The notes beneath the pieces are model-generated. The model was not told the DNA's origin, made no database searches, and was given only the letters and a program-made list of their open reading frames with translations. From NCBI GenBank assembly GCA_001657395.1, contig LYSY01000002.1, forward strand, positions 496,001 through 560,000: a DNA stretch of 64,000 nucleotides, read 5' to 3'. Every line of letters starts with the position of its first letter. Within the stretch, counting starts at the first letter, position 1. A program made the translations under genes and the position numbers. This DNA is from Rhodospirillales bacterium BBD 1991-14 (GTDB lineage: Bacteria; Pseudomonadota; Alphaproteobacteria; Kiloniellales; Kiloniellaceae). Shown here in pieces: positions 38,653 to 48,292 of this stretch.

Positions 38653-38856
38653 GGCGGCGCTTCCCGGGCGGTCCGGCGGTTCCCGGGGAAATGTGGCACG
38701 GCGCGTCACAGAATCGCCTTAAGTTATTGTTCACAAATCACATTTAGAACACTGGCGCGAAGCCTGCCCGGGCCCCTTGTTAGGGCCATGAGCGCAGGAC
38801 GGTCAGAAAGAAACCGCAACTGGTGGGGAATGCCCCGGACTCTGTCTGGAGGCATC

Positions 38857-39909
38857 ATGGCTCTCAGAAACGGCGTTTCGCGCCTCGATTCGAAGATTTC
38901 CAGGCCCCTGGGCCGGGCGGTGCGGCGCAGGACCGAACCGCGGCGGCACCGGCTGTCCCTGGCCCTCCAGGGCGGCGGTGCCCATGGCGCCTTTACCTGG
39001 GGCGTGCTGGACCGGCTGCTGGAGGAGCGCGGCCTCGACCTCGACGGCCTGAGCGGCGCCAGCGCGGGGGCTCTCAATGCGGCGGCTCTGGCGGCCGGCT
39101 GGCTGGAGGGCGGCGCCGAAGGCGCACGGGCGAACCTGGAGCGCCTGTGGCGCCGCGTCAGCGGCCTCGGCGAGTTCAGCCCGAGTGCGGCGGCGACCCC
39201 GGCCCTGGACATGATGACGCGCATGTTCTCGCCCTATCAGCTCAACCCGCTGGACGTGAACCCGCTGCGCCGCATCCTGGAGGAGGTCATCGACTTCGAG
39301 GCGCTGCAGGCGGCGGAGGGGCCGCGGCTCTTCGTATCCGCCACTGAGCTGAAGCAGGGCCGCGCCGAGCTCTTCGAGAATCCGGACATGACCGTGGATG
39401 TCCTTCTCGCCTCGGCCTGCCTGCCTCATCTCTACCGTGCCGTGGCCATCGACGGCGGCCACTACTGGGACGGCGGCTTCATGGCCAATCCGACCATCTT
39501 TCCCCTGGTGTTCCACTGCGACAGCCGCGACGTGATGATCATCCAGATCGATTCGCTCACCACCGACGAGGTGCCGCGCAGCGTGCGCCAGATCAACAAC
39601 CGGCGCAGCCAGATCATGTTCAACGCGCCGCTGATGCGCGAGCTGGAGGCGCTGACCTACATGGGCCATATCGCCGGGCCCGGGCGGCTGCGCGGCAGCG
39701 GGATGGCCGGCAAGGTGCGCGGCCTGAACCTGCATCTGCTGGAAGGCGGGGCCGCCATGCGGGCCTTCGACGTGACCAGCAAGCAGCGTGCGGACTGGGG
39801 TTTTTTCCAGGAGTTGAAGGCGATCGGCCGGGAGGCCGCGGCGGCCTGGCTCGACCGTCACCGCGATGCCCTGGGGGTGCGCTCCTCCCTGGACCTGCCG
39901 GGCGCATAG
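38857..39909 (+). CDS. Patatin-like phospholipase family protein
   Basis: This 350-residue serine lipid hydrolase has the oxyanion loop LALQGGGAHGAFTWGVL at about 36-52, the nucleophile elbow LSGASAGALNA with Ser69, and the catalytic Asp in YWDGGFMANP near residue 206. This is a complete Ser-Asp dyad for hydrolysing lipid ester bonds. No signal peptide is present, so it is probably cytoplasmic or peripheral to the membrane. GGAGG five bases before ATG 38857 fixes the start; upstream Met codons lack one. It is convergent with pspF. Confidence 0.85.
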   Translation: MALRNGVSRLDSKISRPLGRAVRRRTEPRRHRLSLALQGGGAHGAFTWGVLDRLLEERGLDLDGLSGASAGALNAAALAAGWLEGGAEGARANLERLWRRVSGLGEFSPSAAATPALDMMTRMFSPYQLNPLDVNPLRRILEEVIDFEALQAAEGPRLFVSATELKQGRAELFENPDMTVDVLLASACLPHLYRAVAIDGGHYWDGGFMANPTIFPLVFHCDSRDVMIIQIDSLTTDEVPRSVRQINNRRSQIMFNAPLMRELEALTYMGHIAGPGRLRGSGMAGKVRGLNLHLLEGGAAMRAFDVTSKQRADWGFFQELKAIGREAAAAWLDRHRDALGVRSSLDLPGA

Positions 39910-39924
39910 CGTCCTTCGGAGCAG

Positions 39925-41010
<1,086 letters not shown>

Positions 41011-41144
41011 ACCGTGAATATAGGCAATGATTGGCAAAAAACACCAATGGTTAGGATATATGCCCAGAAAGAAAACTCTGCACTGAGGCCCTGCTTCGAG
41101 ATATTCATTCGTTAAATCAATGGTTTAAGAGGTTTCTCCGGACT

Positions 41145-41160
41145 TGGCACGATCTCTGCT
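41145..41160 (+). promoter_or_regulatory. Sigma-54 promoter of the psp operon
   Basis: TGGCACGATCTCTGCT matches the -24/-12 consensus (TGGCAC-N5-TTGCT), with the invariant GG and GC exactly 10 bp apart. It lies about 90 bp before the first psp gene, in the divergent gap with pspF. The A/T-rich stretch at 41020-41130 would hold the PspF enhancer sites. Confidence 0.85.
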
Positions 41161-41251
41161 AATCGATGGTTAAGATGCGCCGCAAGGGCGCCTCCCTGAA
41201 CCGCCGGGCAGGACCCGGACTGACACCAGAGAGGGCAAGAGGTTGAAAACG

Positions 41252-41389
41252 ATGAACCGTTGGAACGATGAACCCCGAAACGAAGATGCAAACTGGCTGG
41301 ACCGCGCGCTGGCCTACCTGCGCAGCCGCACGGCCGACCACTGGCTGATGTTTGCCGCCGGCCTGATCATCGGCGCCATCCTCGGGTAA
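41252..41389 (+). CDS. 45-residue membrane microprotein at the head of the psp operon
   Basis: This small ORF (ATG 41252, stop TAA 41387-41389) encodes an acidic, Trp-rich N-terminal half (MNRWNDEPRNEDANWLDRAL) and a C-terminal transmembrane helix (WLMFAAGLIIGAILG) with a GxxxG-like pattern that could dimerise. AAGAGG lies upstream. It is the first gene after the sigma-54 promoter and precedes pspA by about 140 bp, so it should be induced with PspA. I do not recognise a family; a PspB/PspC-like membrane partner is a guess from position and topology. Confidence 0.6.
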   Translation: MNRWNDEPRNEDANWLDRALAYLRSRTADHWLMFAAGLIIGAILG

Positions 41390-41531
41390 CGCGAAAGACC
41401 TGACCCCAAGGGTGCCAGCTTCGACGCCGGGCGCCCAGGAACGCCGGTCGGGGAACACCGCTGAACACGAGAACCACCGGGTTGAGACAGAGGCCCCTAA
41501 GACAGGGGCCAACAACAAAGGAACTGGAACG

Positions 41532-42224
41532 ATGGGTATCTTCTCCCGCCTTGCCGACATCATCAATTCGAACCTGAACGCCATCCTCGACCGCGCCGAG
41601 GAGCCGGAAAAGATCATCCGCCTGGTGATCCAGGAGATGGAGGACACGCTGGTCGAGGTGCGCAGCACCGCCGCCAAGACCATCGCCGAGAAAAAGGAAA
41701 TCCGCCGCCGCCTCGCGCGTCTGGAAGAAGCCCAGCAGAGCTGGGAGGAGAAGGCGGAGCTGGCCCTGACCAAGGGCCGCGAGGATCTCGCCAAGGGCGC
41801 CCTGGTGGAAAAGGCCAAGCTGGCCGAGGCCGCGGACGCGCTGAAGGCCGAGCTGGAGGACCTGGACGCCCTGCTGCGCCAGGGCGAGGCCGACATCGCC
41901 AAGCTGGAAAGCAAGCTGCGCGAGGCCAAGGCCAAGCAGCAGGCGCTGACGGCGCGCCACGAGACGGCGGGATCGCGCCTCAAGGTCCGCCGCACCCTCT
42001 ACGACGGCCGTGTCGAGGACGCCTTCCAGCGCTTCGAGCAGGTGGAAAAGAAGCTCGACGAGGCCGAGGGCGCGGTGGAAGCATACGATCTCAGCGGCGG
42101 CGGCAAGACCCTGGCCGAGGAGATCTCGGAGCTGGCCGCGGAATCAGCCATCGAGGACGAGCTGGCGGCCCTCAAGGCCAAGGTCAAGAAGTCCAAGGAC
42201 AGCGGCGCGGCGGACAAGGGTTAG
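41532..42224 (+). CDS. pspA: Phage shock protein A
   Basis: This 230-residue PspA/Vipp1 (ESCRT-III-like) protein starts with the membrane-inserting amphipathic helix MGIFSRLADIINSNLNAILD and continues through long coiled-coil hairpins: PEKIIRLVIQEMEDTLVEVR, EKAELALTKGREDLAKGAL, and EVKRTLY-like regions with LYDGRVEDAFQRFEQVEKKL. PspA stabilises stressed inner membrane and inhibits PspF. The canonical ESCRT-like helices are all present. AAGGAAC precedes ATG 41532. It is followed by pspB and pspC. Confidence 0.95.
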   Translation: MGIFSRLADIINSNLNAILDRAEEPEKIIRLVIQEMEDTLVEVRSTAAKTIAEKKEIRRRLARLEEAQQSWEEKAELALTKGREDLAKGALVEKAKLAEAADALKAELEDLDALLRQGEADIAKLESKLREAKAKQQALTARHETAGSRLKVRRTLYDGRVEDAFQRFEQVEKKLDEAEGAVEAYDLSGGGKTLAEEISELAAESAIEDELAALKAKVKKSKDSGAADKG

Positions 42225-42251
42225 GCTAAGGGCGCGAGAGGCTAGAAGACC

Positions 42252-42473
42252 ATGGATTTCGAAGTACCGGTCATCCTCTTTCTCGCGGTGGTCGCGCCGA
42301 TCTGGATCATCGCCCACTACGCCACGCGCTGGCGGGCGACCAAATCGCTGTCCTCCGACGAAGAGCAGTTGCTGGAAGAGCTCTGGCAGAGTGCCGAGCG
42401 CATGGAGCAGCGCATCAACGCGCTGGAACGCATCCTCGATGCCGAGGTGACGGACTGGAGGAAGAAGCTGTGA
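42252..42473 (+). CDS. pspB: Phage shock protein B
   Basis: This 73-residue inner-membrane protein has an N-terminal helix (VPVILFLAVVAPIWIIAHYA) followed by a cytoplasmic coiled coil (SSDEEQLLEELWQSAERMEQRINALERIL), as in PspB, which relays membrane stress with PspC to release PspF from PspA. Its stop overlaps the pspC start by 4 bp. Confidence 0.9.
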   Translation: MDFEVPVILFLAVVAPIWIIAHYATRWRATKSLSSDEEQLLEELWQSAERMEQRINALERILDAEVTDWRKKL

Positions 42474-42889
42474 CTGCCGGACCGTGCCGCCCTCGCCGGG
42501 GGCAGGAGCCGAAAGGCCCCGCCCGGCCGAGCCGCCTCTACCGCAACCGGGAGAAGGGCCGGATTTCCGGCGTCTGCGCCGGGCTTGCCGATTACTTCGG
42601 CATCAGCACCTTCATCGTGCGCCTGGTGGCGGTGATCGCGCTCTTCATGTTCACCTTTCCGACGCTGGTCTGCTACGTCCTGGCCACCCTCCTCATCGAC
42701 CCGGCGCCGGAGTTCACTTACCGCTCGGAGGAGGAGAAGGAGTTCTGGCGCCAGGTGCGGCTGAAGCCCAGCGAATCGCTCTCCCGCCTGCGCCACAAGT
42801 TCCGCGACCAGGAACACCGCGTCCGCGCGATGGAGGCCTTCGTCACTTCCTCCGAGGCGCGGCTGCACCGGGAGTTCCGCGACCTCTAA
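42470..42889 (+). CDS. pspC: Phage shock protein C
   Basis: This 139-residue inner-membrane protein contains the PspC domain: LYRNREKGRISGVCAGLADYFGISTFIVRLV, then a helix VIALFMFTFPTLVCYVLATLLI. A cytoplasmic helical tail (about 85-139) follows. The GTG start overlaps the pspB stop codon. An N-terminal basic stretch (CRPRRGQEPKGPARPSR) precedes the domain. With PspA, PspB and PspF the full core Psp system is present. Confidence 0.92.
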   Translation: MTAGPCRPRRGQEPKGPARPSRLYRNREKGRISGVCAGLADYFGISTFIVRLVAVIALFMFTFPTLVCYVLATLLIDPAPEFTYRSEEEKEFWRQVRLKPSESLSRLRHKFRDQEHRVRAMEAFVTSSEARLHREFRDL

Positions 42890-42950
42890 GGCGCGGACCT
42901 GCCGGGGTGCAGCCGACAACCGGCAGCACCGGCTACAGGAAACAACAGCC

Positions 42951-44192
42951 ATGAGACGTCCCAGACGCGGGTGGATTGCCGCCCTCGCGGTGATCCCCCT
43001 CACCCTGATCGTTGCGATGGTCTATGCCGTCAGCACCTTGGAAGGCGACCTCTTCAGCGCCGCCGCGCCGCAATCCGAGCGCGATCTCAACCCCGGGCCC
43101 GGGCAGGTCCTGCGCCTCAGTGACGCCGAGACGCAGCGGCTGGGCTGGGACCCGCTCGGTCTCGACAGGGTCTTCGGCTACGCGGCCGGGCTAGGCAGCG
43201 ATGCGCTGGTGGTTGTCACGGACGGCGCCGTGGTTGCGGCCCTTGGAGACCTTGAGACGCCGCGCCCGCTTCATTCCATCCGCAAGTCCCTGCTCTCGGC
43301 GCTGGTCGGCCAGCACCTCGGCGCGGGAGAGCGTCAGATCGACCTGACAGCGGATCTGGCGGCGCTCGGCATCGACGATGCACCGGCTCCGCTGACTCCT
43401 CTCCAGCGGCAGGCGACAGTCCTGCACCTGCTGCAGAGCACCTCCGGGATCAACCATGCCGCCGCGGCCGAGGAAGGCCTGCTGGCCGAGAAGAAGCGCC
43501 GCCTGGGCGAGGGCGAGAACCAGCCGGGGACCATCTGGGCCTACAACAACTGGGACACCAACGCCCTTACCACCGTCTTCGAGGTCCGCACCGGCCTGCC
43601 GGTCGCCGAGGCCTTCGAAGCGGGGCTTGCCGGGCCGCTTGGCCTGCGCGACCGCACCGACGGCGCAGTCTCCTATGTCGCGGCGCCCGATCTGTCGCAG
43701 CACCAGGCGGCCATGTTCCGGATGTCCGCGCGCGACCTGGCCCGCTTCGGAATGCTCTATCTCAACGGCGGCGAAATCGATGGCCGGCCGATCCTGCCTG
43801 CGGGCTGGGTCGATCGCATCACCGCGGACTACTCGGAAACCGGACTATCAGGGCTGCGCCACGGCCACGGCTATCTCTGGTGGGTTCCGGCACCGGACAG
43901 CGGTCTGCCGCCGGGCACCTTCTGGGCCTGGGGCCTGGGCCAGCAGGCGCTGTTCGTCGTTCCCGCCTGGCGCAGCGTCATCGTCCATCAGACCGATATG
44001 CAGGCCTTCCTTGCGCGGTTCTTCCAGGCCGTGGAGCAGGACGGGCAGGCGCCGGAGGCGGCCCTTGAGGCGCTTGCCCTGTCCTGCCTCGATCGGCGGG
44101 AGCGGCAGACCGTTTTCTGCCGCGAGGATCGTCTGATCCTGCGCCGCGAATTCGCGCAGCTCATGAGCCTGATCGCGGCGGCGCGGCGTTGA
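42951..44192 (+). CDS. Membrane-anchored serine hydrolase (class C beta-lactamase fold)
   Basis: This 413-residue protein has an N-terminal anchor (WIAALAVIPLTLIVAMVYAV, about 8-27) and a periplasmic serine beta-lactamase/esterase-like domain. The catalytic Ser109-x-x-Lys112 lies in HSIRKSLLSALVG, the Tyr-x-Asn motif is IWAYNNWDTNALT, and a C-terminal HGHGYLWWVP strand takes the place of the KTG motif. Such proteins act as D-amino esterases, carboxypeptidases or hydrolases, and resistance is not implied. It follows pspC by about 60 bp on the same strand and could be co-transcribed with it. Confidence 0.8.
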   Translation: MRRPRRGWIAALAVIPLTLIVAMVYAVSTLEGDLFSAAAPQSERDLNPGPGQVLRLSDAETQRLGWDPLGLDRVFGYAAGLGSDALVVVTDGAVVAALGDLETPRPLHSIRKSLLSALVGQHLGAGERQIDLTADLAALGIDDAPAPLTPLQRQATVLHLLQSTSGINHAAAAEEGLLAEKKRRLGEGENQPGTIWAYNNWDTNALTTVFEVRTGLPVAEAFEAGLAGPLGLRDRTDGAVSYVAAPDLSQHQAAMFRMSARDLARFGMLYLNGGEIDGRPILPAGWVDRITADYSETGLSGLRHGHGYLWWVPAPDSGLPPGTFWAWGLGQQALFVVPAWRSVIVHQTDMQAFLARFFQAVEQDGQAPEAALEALALSCLDRRERQTVFCREDRLILRREFAQLMSLIAAARR

Positions 44193-44290
44193 GCCCCTTG
44201 ATCGGGCCGGGCTGACAGGTTCAGCCAGCGTTTCTTCGACCGGGCCTTTTCGGCGGGCTTCTTAGGACGGGTTTCTTTACGACTGGGGCT

Positions 44291-44818
44291 TCACTCCTCG
44301 TCCAGGGCGTCGCGGGGCAGCGAGTAGACGAGGATCTGGCTGACGGTCTGGCCGTCCTCCGACAACGGCATCAGAATGCCGTATTCGCGCCGCCACAGCC
44401 CGGCCGATGTCGTGAACTCGATCTCCTCGTAGAGGAAGCAGCGCTCGCGCCGGACCAGTTCGTAGGCCTCCATCACCGATTCCAGGCTGGGGCCCAGAAA
44501 GCCCTCGCTGACCAGCTTGCCGGTCGGATCGCGGCCGCGCAGACGAACCTCCTCCGTGCCCACCACCCGGTACCGCAGGATGGCGCAGCCGCGGTCGTCC
44601 ACTCCCTCCACGTCGATCAGCAGGACGCTCGGCAGGTGGCGCACAACCTCCGCCGGATCGAAATCCGCCCGGCAGGGCATGCGGCGGTCGCGGCGTATGC
44701 GGTCCCAGTAATGGAAGATTTCCGCAATCCGATCCGGGCAGTCCTCCAGGAACGCCCGGCTGGTGTAGCGCCGCGGTCTGTTGCGGGCCGGCTTGCCGAA
44801 GTCTTCGCTCAGTGCCAT
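44291..44818 (-). CDS. PAS-fold protein of the alphaproteobacterial PAS_5 type
   Basis: This 175-residue soluble protein consists of a single PAS-like domain in the form common in alphaproteobacteria (PAS_5). FHYWDRIRRDRRMPCRADFDPAEVVRHLPSVLLIDVEG opens it, RYRVVGTEEVRLRGRDPTGKLVSEGF follows, and it ends in REYGILMPLSEDGQTVSQILV. There is no output domain. Its promoter faces the long non-coding gap upstream of chvI. A sensory role is likely but the ligand is unknown. Confidence 0.75.
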   Translation of the reverse strand: MALSEDFGKPARNRPRRYTSRAFLEDCPDRIAEIFHYWDRIRRDRRMPCRADFDPAEVVRHLPSVLLIDVEGVDDRGCAILRYRVVGTEEVRLRGRDPTGKLVSEGFLGPSLESVMEAYELVRRERCFLYEEIEFTTSAGLWRREYGILMPLSEDGQTVSQILVYSLPRDALDEE

Positions 44819-45493
44819 GCCGTGCCCGATCCCCGGGGCGCGGACGGCCCCCCTAACTGGCTTCCCAATGTGCCCGGTAACACGCTCCGTCCCGGCCGCG
44901 GCCGTTTCGGCACGGCCCTCTCGCCGCCGCCCCCGCCGAAAGTGTCGCGCGGCACTCCATCAAAGGTCTTAGTTCCAAAAAGAAATACTACCATGAATAG
45001 AAATACAGCTTTGCCTTCGACAGTTTGGGACTTCAACAGCTTATCTTGGGAACAATGCTTCACCGATCCTACGCATAACTTTGCCAATACGGGAACCATT
45101 TGTGACCTATTTTTCCGCGTATTTCAAAACGGAACTGCATTTTGCGCTCTGGACTAGGAAAGCGGTCCGCAGGTTCCTTGAAACTGCCGCAAATCCGCCA
45201 CAGTCCCTCTGCAGCGTGGCCGCCATGCAGCGCTGTCCCTGCGCAGCGCACCGGCATCCCCGCGGGCGATGCCGGCCCTGGGGAGAGCTTTGGGGGAAAG
45301 CTTTGGGAAGGATCCAACACTATGACTGGAAAGATGGGACCGGAACGATGGGACCGGACCGATCGCCGGCACGCTGCGGGTCGACCGGCCGACAGCCGCG
45401 CCCAAGCGGTCCTGCCGACGCTGTTCTGGCGGTGTAACCCCGGGAATTCGGTGTTGCGGCGCTTGGCCGCAGCGTCCAGGCGGCTTAGAAATG

Positions 45494-45570
45494 AACCCGG
45501 TGCCGCTGGCGGCACGAGCGAACCCGGTGCCGGCGGCGGCACGAGCGAACCCGGCGCGGTGGCTGCACGG
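45494..45570. repeat. 27-bp tandem repeat, about 2.8 units
   Basis: Units start at 45494, 45521 and 45548, each beginning AACCCGG and ending GGCACGAGCG or a variant. The second differs from the first at two positions, and the third is shorter and diverged. It is non-coding, upstream of chvI. Confidence 0.75.
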
Positions 45571-45621
45571 GGATGCGCGGACCTCAGGTCCAAGGGCCCG
45601 GCACGCGGTTTCGTCAGCTCT

Positions 45622-45651
45622 GGGGCTGAACGGGGCTGAACGGGGCTGAAG
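45622..45651. repeat. 10-bp tandem repeat, three units
   Basis: GGGGCTGAAC, GGGGCTGAAC and GGGGCTGAAG stand head to tail about 90 bp before the chvI start. The purpose is unknown; they could affect spacing of the chvI promoter elements. Confidence 0.75.
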
Positions 45652-45736
45652 GGCTGCGGCCGCGGGGTGCGGGATAATGGGTGGCAAACGGATAGTGGGC
45701 GGCAAACAGAACGGCTTGAAGGACAGGTAGGAAGAT

Positions 45737-46441
45737 ATGCAAGACACCATCGCCCTGGTGGATGATGACCGCAACATCCTGACATCGGTCTCCATCGCGC
45801 TGGAAGCCGAGGGCTTCAAGGTGCGCACTTACAACGACGGAGCCGAGGCCCTGCGCGGCCTCACCGCCAGTCCGGTGGATCTGGCCGTTCTCGACATCAA
45901 GATGCCGCGCATGGACGGCATGGAACTGCTGGGCCATCTGCGCAAGACCTCGAATCTGCCGATCATCTTCCTGACTTCCAAGGACGACGAGATCGACGAA
46001 GTTCTGGGCCTGCGTATGGGGGCCGACGACTACATCACCAAGCCCTTCTCCCAGCGTCTGCTGATTGAGCGGATCCGCGCCCTGCTGCGGCGCGAGAAGG
46101 GCGGCGAGGACGGCATGCCGGGGACGCCGGGCGGCGAGGCGCCGATTACGCGCGGGGACCTGACGCTGGACCCGGCGCGTCATCTCTGTACCTGGAAGGA
46201 TGACCGCGTCAACCTGACGGTGACCGAGTTCCTGATCCTCAAGGCCCTGGCGCTGCGCCCGGGCCATGTGAAGAACCGCGACCAGTTGATGGATGCCGCC
46301 TATGGCGAGTCCATCTATGTCGACGACCGCACCATCGACAGTCACATCAAGCGGCTGCGCAAGAAGTTCCGGGATGCTGACGACAATTTCCAGCAGATCG
46401 AGACGCTCTATGGCGTCGGTTACCGCTACCGCGAGCCCTGA
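45737..46441 (+). CDS. chvI: ChvI-type response regulator
   Basis: This 234-residue OmpR-family regulator has a receiver domain (about 1-120) with acidic pocket VDDDRN, phospho-acceptor Asp in [14 protein letters not shown] and Lys in ITKPFSQ. Its winged-helix DNA-binding domain (about 135-232) includes [31 protein letters not shown] and the recognition region [17 protein letters not shown]. It pairs with the ChvG kinase encoded 80 bp downstream. In rhizobia and Agrobacterium, ChvG/ChvI governs acid, envelope and host-associated responses. The gene order with hprK and the PTS genes supports the assignment. Confidence 0.9.
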   Translation: MQDTIALVDDDRNILTSVSIALEAEGFKVRTYNDGAEALRGLTASPVDLAVLDIKMPRMDGMELLGHLRKTSNLPIIFLTSKDDEIDEVLGLRMGADDYITKPFSQRLLIERIRALLRREKGGEDGMPGTPGGEAPITRGDLTLDPARHLCTWKDDRVNLTVTEFLILKALALRPGHVKNRDQLMDAAYGESIYVDDRTIDSHIKRLRKKFRDADDNFQQIETLYGVGYRYREP

Positions 46442-46522
46442 TCGCCGCCGCCCCTGCGCGGGGTTGCCGTGGCCTTGCCGCGCCGCGCGCCTGACGGGCG
46501 CCTTGCGGCTGCGGGTGCCGGC

Positions 46523-48268
46523 ATGGTGAGCACGGAAAACAGGGCCGGCGGCCCGCTGGGCAATCCGTTGCAGGGCCCGGCGGAGGGCCCGGTGAAGAAC
46601 ATCGCATCCGGCGGCGAGGCACCGGCGCGCCGCCGCGCCGAGCAGGCCGAAGAGGAGACGTCGGGCGCGCGCAGCCTGCCGCGCCGGCGGCGGCGATGGC
46701 GCTCTCCGCTCACCCGCCGCATTCTCACCATCAACGTGCTGGTTCTGCTGATCCCGGTTCTGGGGCTGCTGCACCTCGACCAGTATCGGGAAAGCCTGAT
46801 CGCGGCGGAGCTGGATTCCCTGCGCATTCAGGGGCGGGCCTTTTCCCTGTCGCTGGGCAGCACCGCGGTGGTCGCGACCCAGGTGGGCGACGAGCAGCTT
46901 TTGCCGGAGGTGACGCGCAACCTGATGCGGGTGCTGCTGGTGGACACCGGCGTGCGCGCGCGGATCTTCGCCCGCACCGGTGACCTGCTGGCCGACAGTT
47001 TCGTGCTCGGCGGGCCGGGCGGCAAGGTTCAGGTCGTCGCCTTGCCGCCGGAGGAAAAGGGCGGCCTCAGCCTCCTGGGCCGGCTCTACGAGGCGGTCCT
47101 GAAATGGGTTCCGGGCGAGGACGACTTCCCGCTGTACCGCGAGGAGCCGGTGCAGCAGGCCCTGCACTACGCCGAGGTCGGCGGCGCCCTTGCGGGCGAA
47201 AGCCCCGGCATGGTGCGTGTCGACCGCCAGGGGCGCCTGGTGCTTTCGATCGCCGTGCCGGTGCAGCGCTACCGGCAGATCCTGGGCGCGCTCATGCTGT
47301 CGAAGGACGGTGCGGACATCGATGCCGCGGTGGACGACCGGCGCCGCGACATCCTCATCGTCTGCGGCCTCGCCCTGGCGGTGACGGTGCTGCTGTCGTT
47401 CTATCTGGCCGGCACGATCGCGCGGCCGATCCGCCGCCTTGCGCAGGCGGCCGACCGCGTGCGTTTCGGCAAGGGCCGGCAGTTCGAGATCCCGGACTTC
47501 CGCCGCCGCGGCGACGAAGTGGGCGATCTTTCCGATGCCCTGCGTTCGATGACCGAGGCCCTGTGGAATCGCATGGACGCCATCGAGGCCTTCGCCGCCG
47601 ATGTCGCCCACGAAATCAAGAATCCCCTGACCTCACTGCGCAGCGCGGTGGAGACGGTGGCCCGGGTGGAGGACCCCGAACAGCAGCGCCGGCTGATGTC
47701 GATCATTCTCGACGACGTGCATCGCCTCGACCGGCTGATCAGCGACATCTCCGACGCCTCGCGGCTGGACGCGGAACTCTCCAGGGCGGAGAGCGAGTCG
47801 GTGGACGTCGGCGAGCTGCTGCGCGCCCTGGCCTCGCTGCACGAAGCCGTCGACGCCGATGACGGTCCGCGCTTCGTCCTCGACATGGTCGATCATCAGA
47901 ACCTGCGGGTTCTCGGAATGGAGGCCCGCCTGGGCCAGGTCTTCCGCAATCTGATCACAAACGCCATGACCTTCTCGCCGCCGGGCGGGACCATTCGCCT
48001 CTCGGCCCTGCGGCAGGGCGAGGAGATCGAGATCTCCGTCTGCGACGACGGCCCGGGCATTCCGGAAGGCAAACTGGAAGCGGTCTTCGAGCGCTTCTAC
48101 AGCGAGCGGCCGGCGGGCGAGAAGTTCGGTACCCATTCGGGGCTGGGCCTGTCCATCTCCAAGCAGATCGTCGAGGCCCACGGCGGCACCATCGAAGCCG
48201 AGAACCGCTGCGATGCCGACGGCACTGTGGTGGGCGCCTGCTTCGTCGTCATCCTGCCGGCCGAGTGA
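46523..48268 (+). CDS. chvG: ChvG-type sensor histidine kinase
   Basis: This 581-residue inner-membrane kinase has TM1 at about 60-80 (LTRRILTINVLVLLIPVLGLLHL), a roughly 200-residue periplasmic stimulus domain and TM2 near 275-295 (ILIVCGLALAVTVLLSFYLAG). HAMP follows (IARPIRRLAQAADRVRFGKG). HisKA has VAHEIKNPLTSLRSAVE, and HATPase_c has FRNLITNAMTF, CDDGPGIP and GLGLSISKQIVEAHGG. It carries a 55-residue Arg/Ala-rich N-terminal tail; the in-frame GTG 46469 would lengthen it further. In rhizobia the periplasmic inhibitor ExoR acts on this kinase; none is seen here. Confidence 0.9.
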   Translation: MVSTENRAGGPLGNPLQGPAEGPVKNIASGGEAPARRRAEQAEEETSGARSLPRRRRRWRSPLTRRILTINVLVLLIPVLGLLHLDQYRESLIAAELDSLRIQGRAFSLSLGSTAVVATQVGDEQLLPEVTRNLMRVLLVDTGVRARIFARTGDLLADSFVLGGPGGKVQVVALPPEEKGGLSLLGRLYEAVLKWVPGEDDFPLYREEPVQQALHYAEVGGALAGESPGMVRVDRQGRLVLSIAVPVQRYRQILGALMLSKDGADIDAAVDDRRRDILIVCGLALAVTVLLSFYLAGTIARPIRRLAQAADRVRFGKGRQFEIPDFRRRGDEVGDLSDALRSMTEALWNRMDAIEAFAADVAHEIKNPLTSLRSAVETVARVEDPEQQRRLMSIILDDVHRLDRLISDISDASRLDAELSRAESESVDVGELLRALASLHEAVDADDGPRFVLDMVDHQNLRVLGMEARLGQVFRNLITNAMTFSPPGGTIRLSALRQGEEIEISVCDDGPGIPEGKLEAVFERFYSERPAGEKFGTHSGLGLSISKQIVEAHGGTIEAENRCDADGTVVGACFVVILPAE

Positions 48269-48292
48269 GCGCGGCGCGCTTGGCCAGGGAGT

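Larger units (their letters stand above)
44819..45736. other. 918-bp non-coding region upstream of chvI
   Basis: This is the longest gap in the window. About 44965-45130 is A/T-rich. It contains a weak 54-residue frame at 44993-45157 without a clear ribosome-binding site. The rest is GC-rich and repetitive: AGCTTTGGG duplications near 45285-45310, a 14-bp GATGGGACCGGAAC pair near 45334-45360, a 27-bp triplicate (45494-45570) and a 10-bp triplicate (45622-45651). In related genomes pckA commonly occupies this position. I see no convincing gene; an sRNA is possible. Confidence 0.55.

Noticed and set aside
42951-44192. Serine hydrolase as a beta-lactamase resistance gene
   Set aside because: The S-x-x-K and Y-x-N motifs are shared by many esterases and peptidases; the C-terminal KTG-type motif is not clear, so resistance is not supported.
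44993-45157. A 54-residue frame in the A/T-rich part of the chvI upstream gap
   Set aside because: It has no clear ribosome-binding site, no motif and a composition that matches the local A/T patch; it cannot be told from chance.
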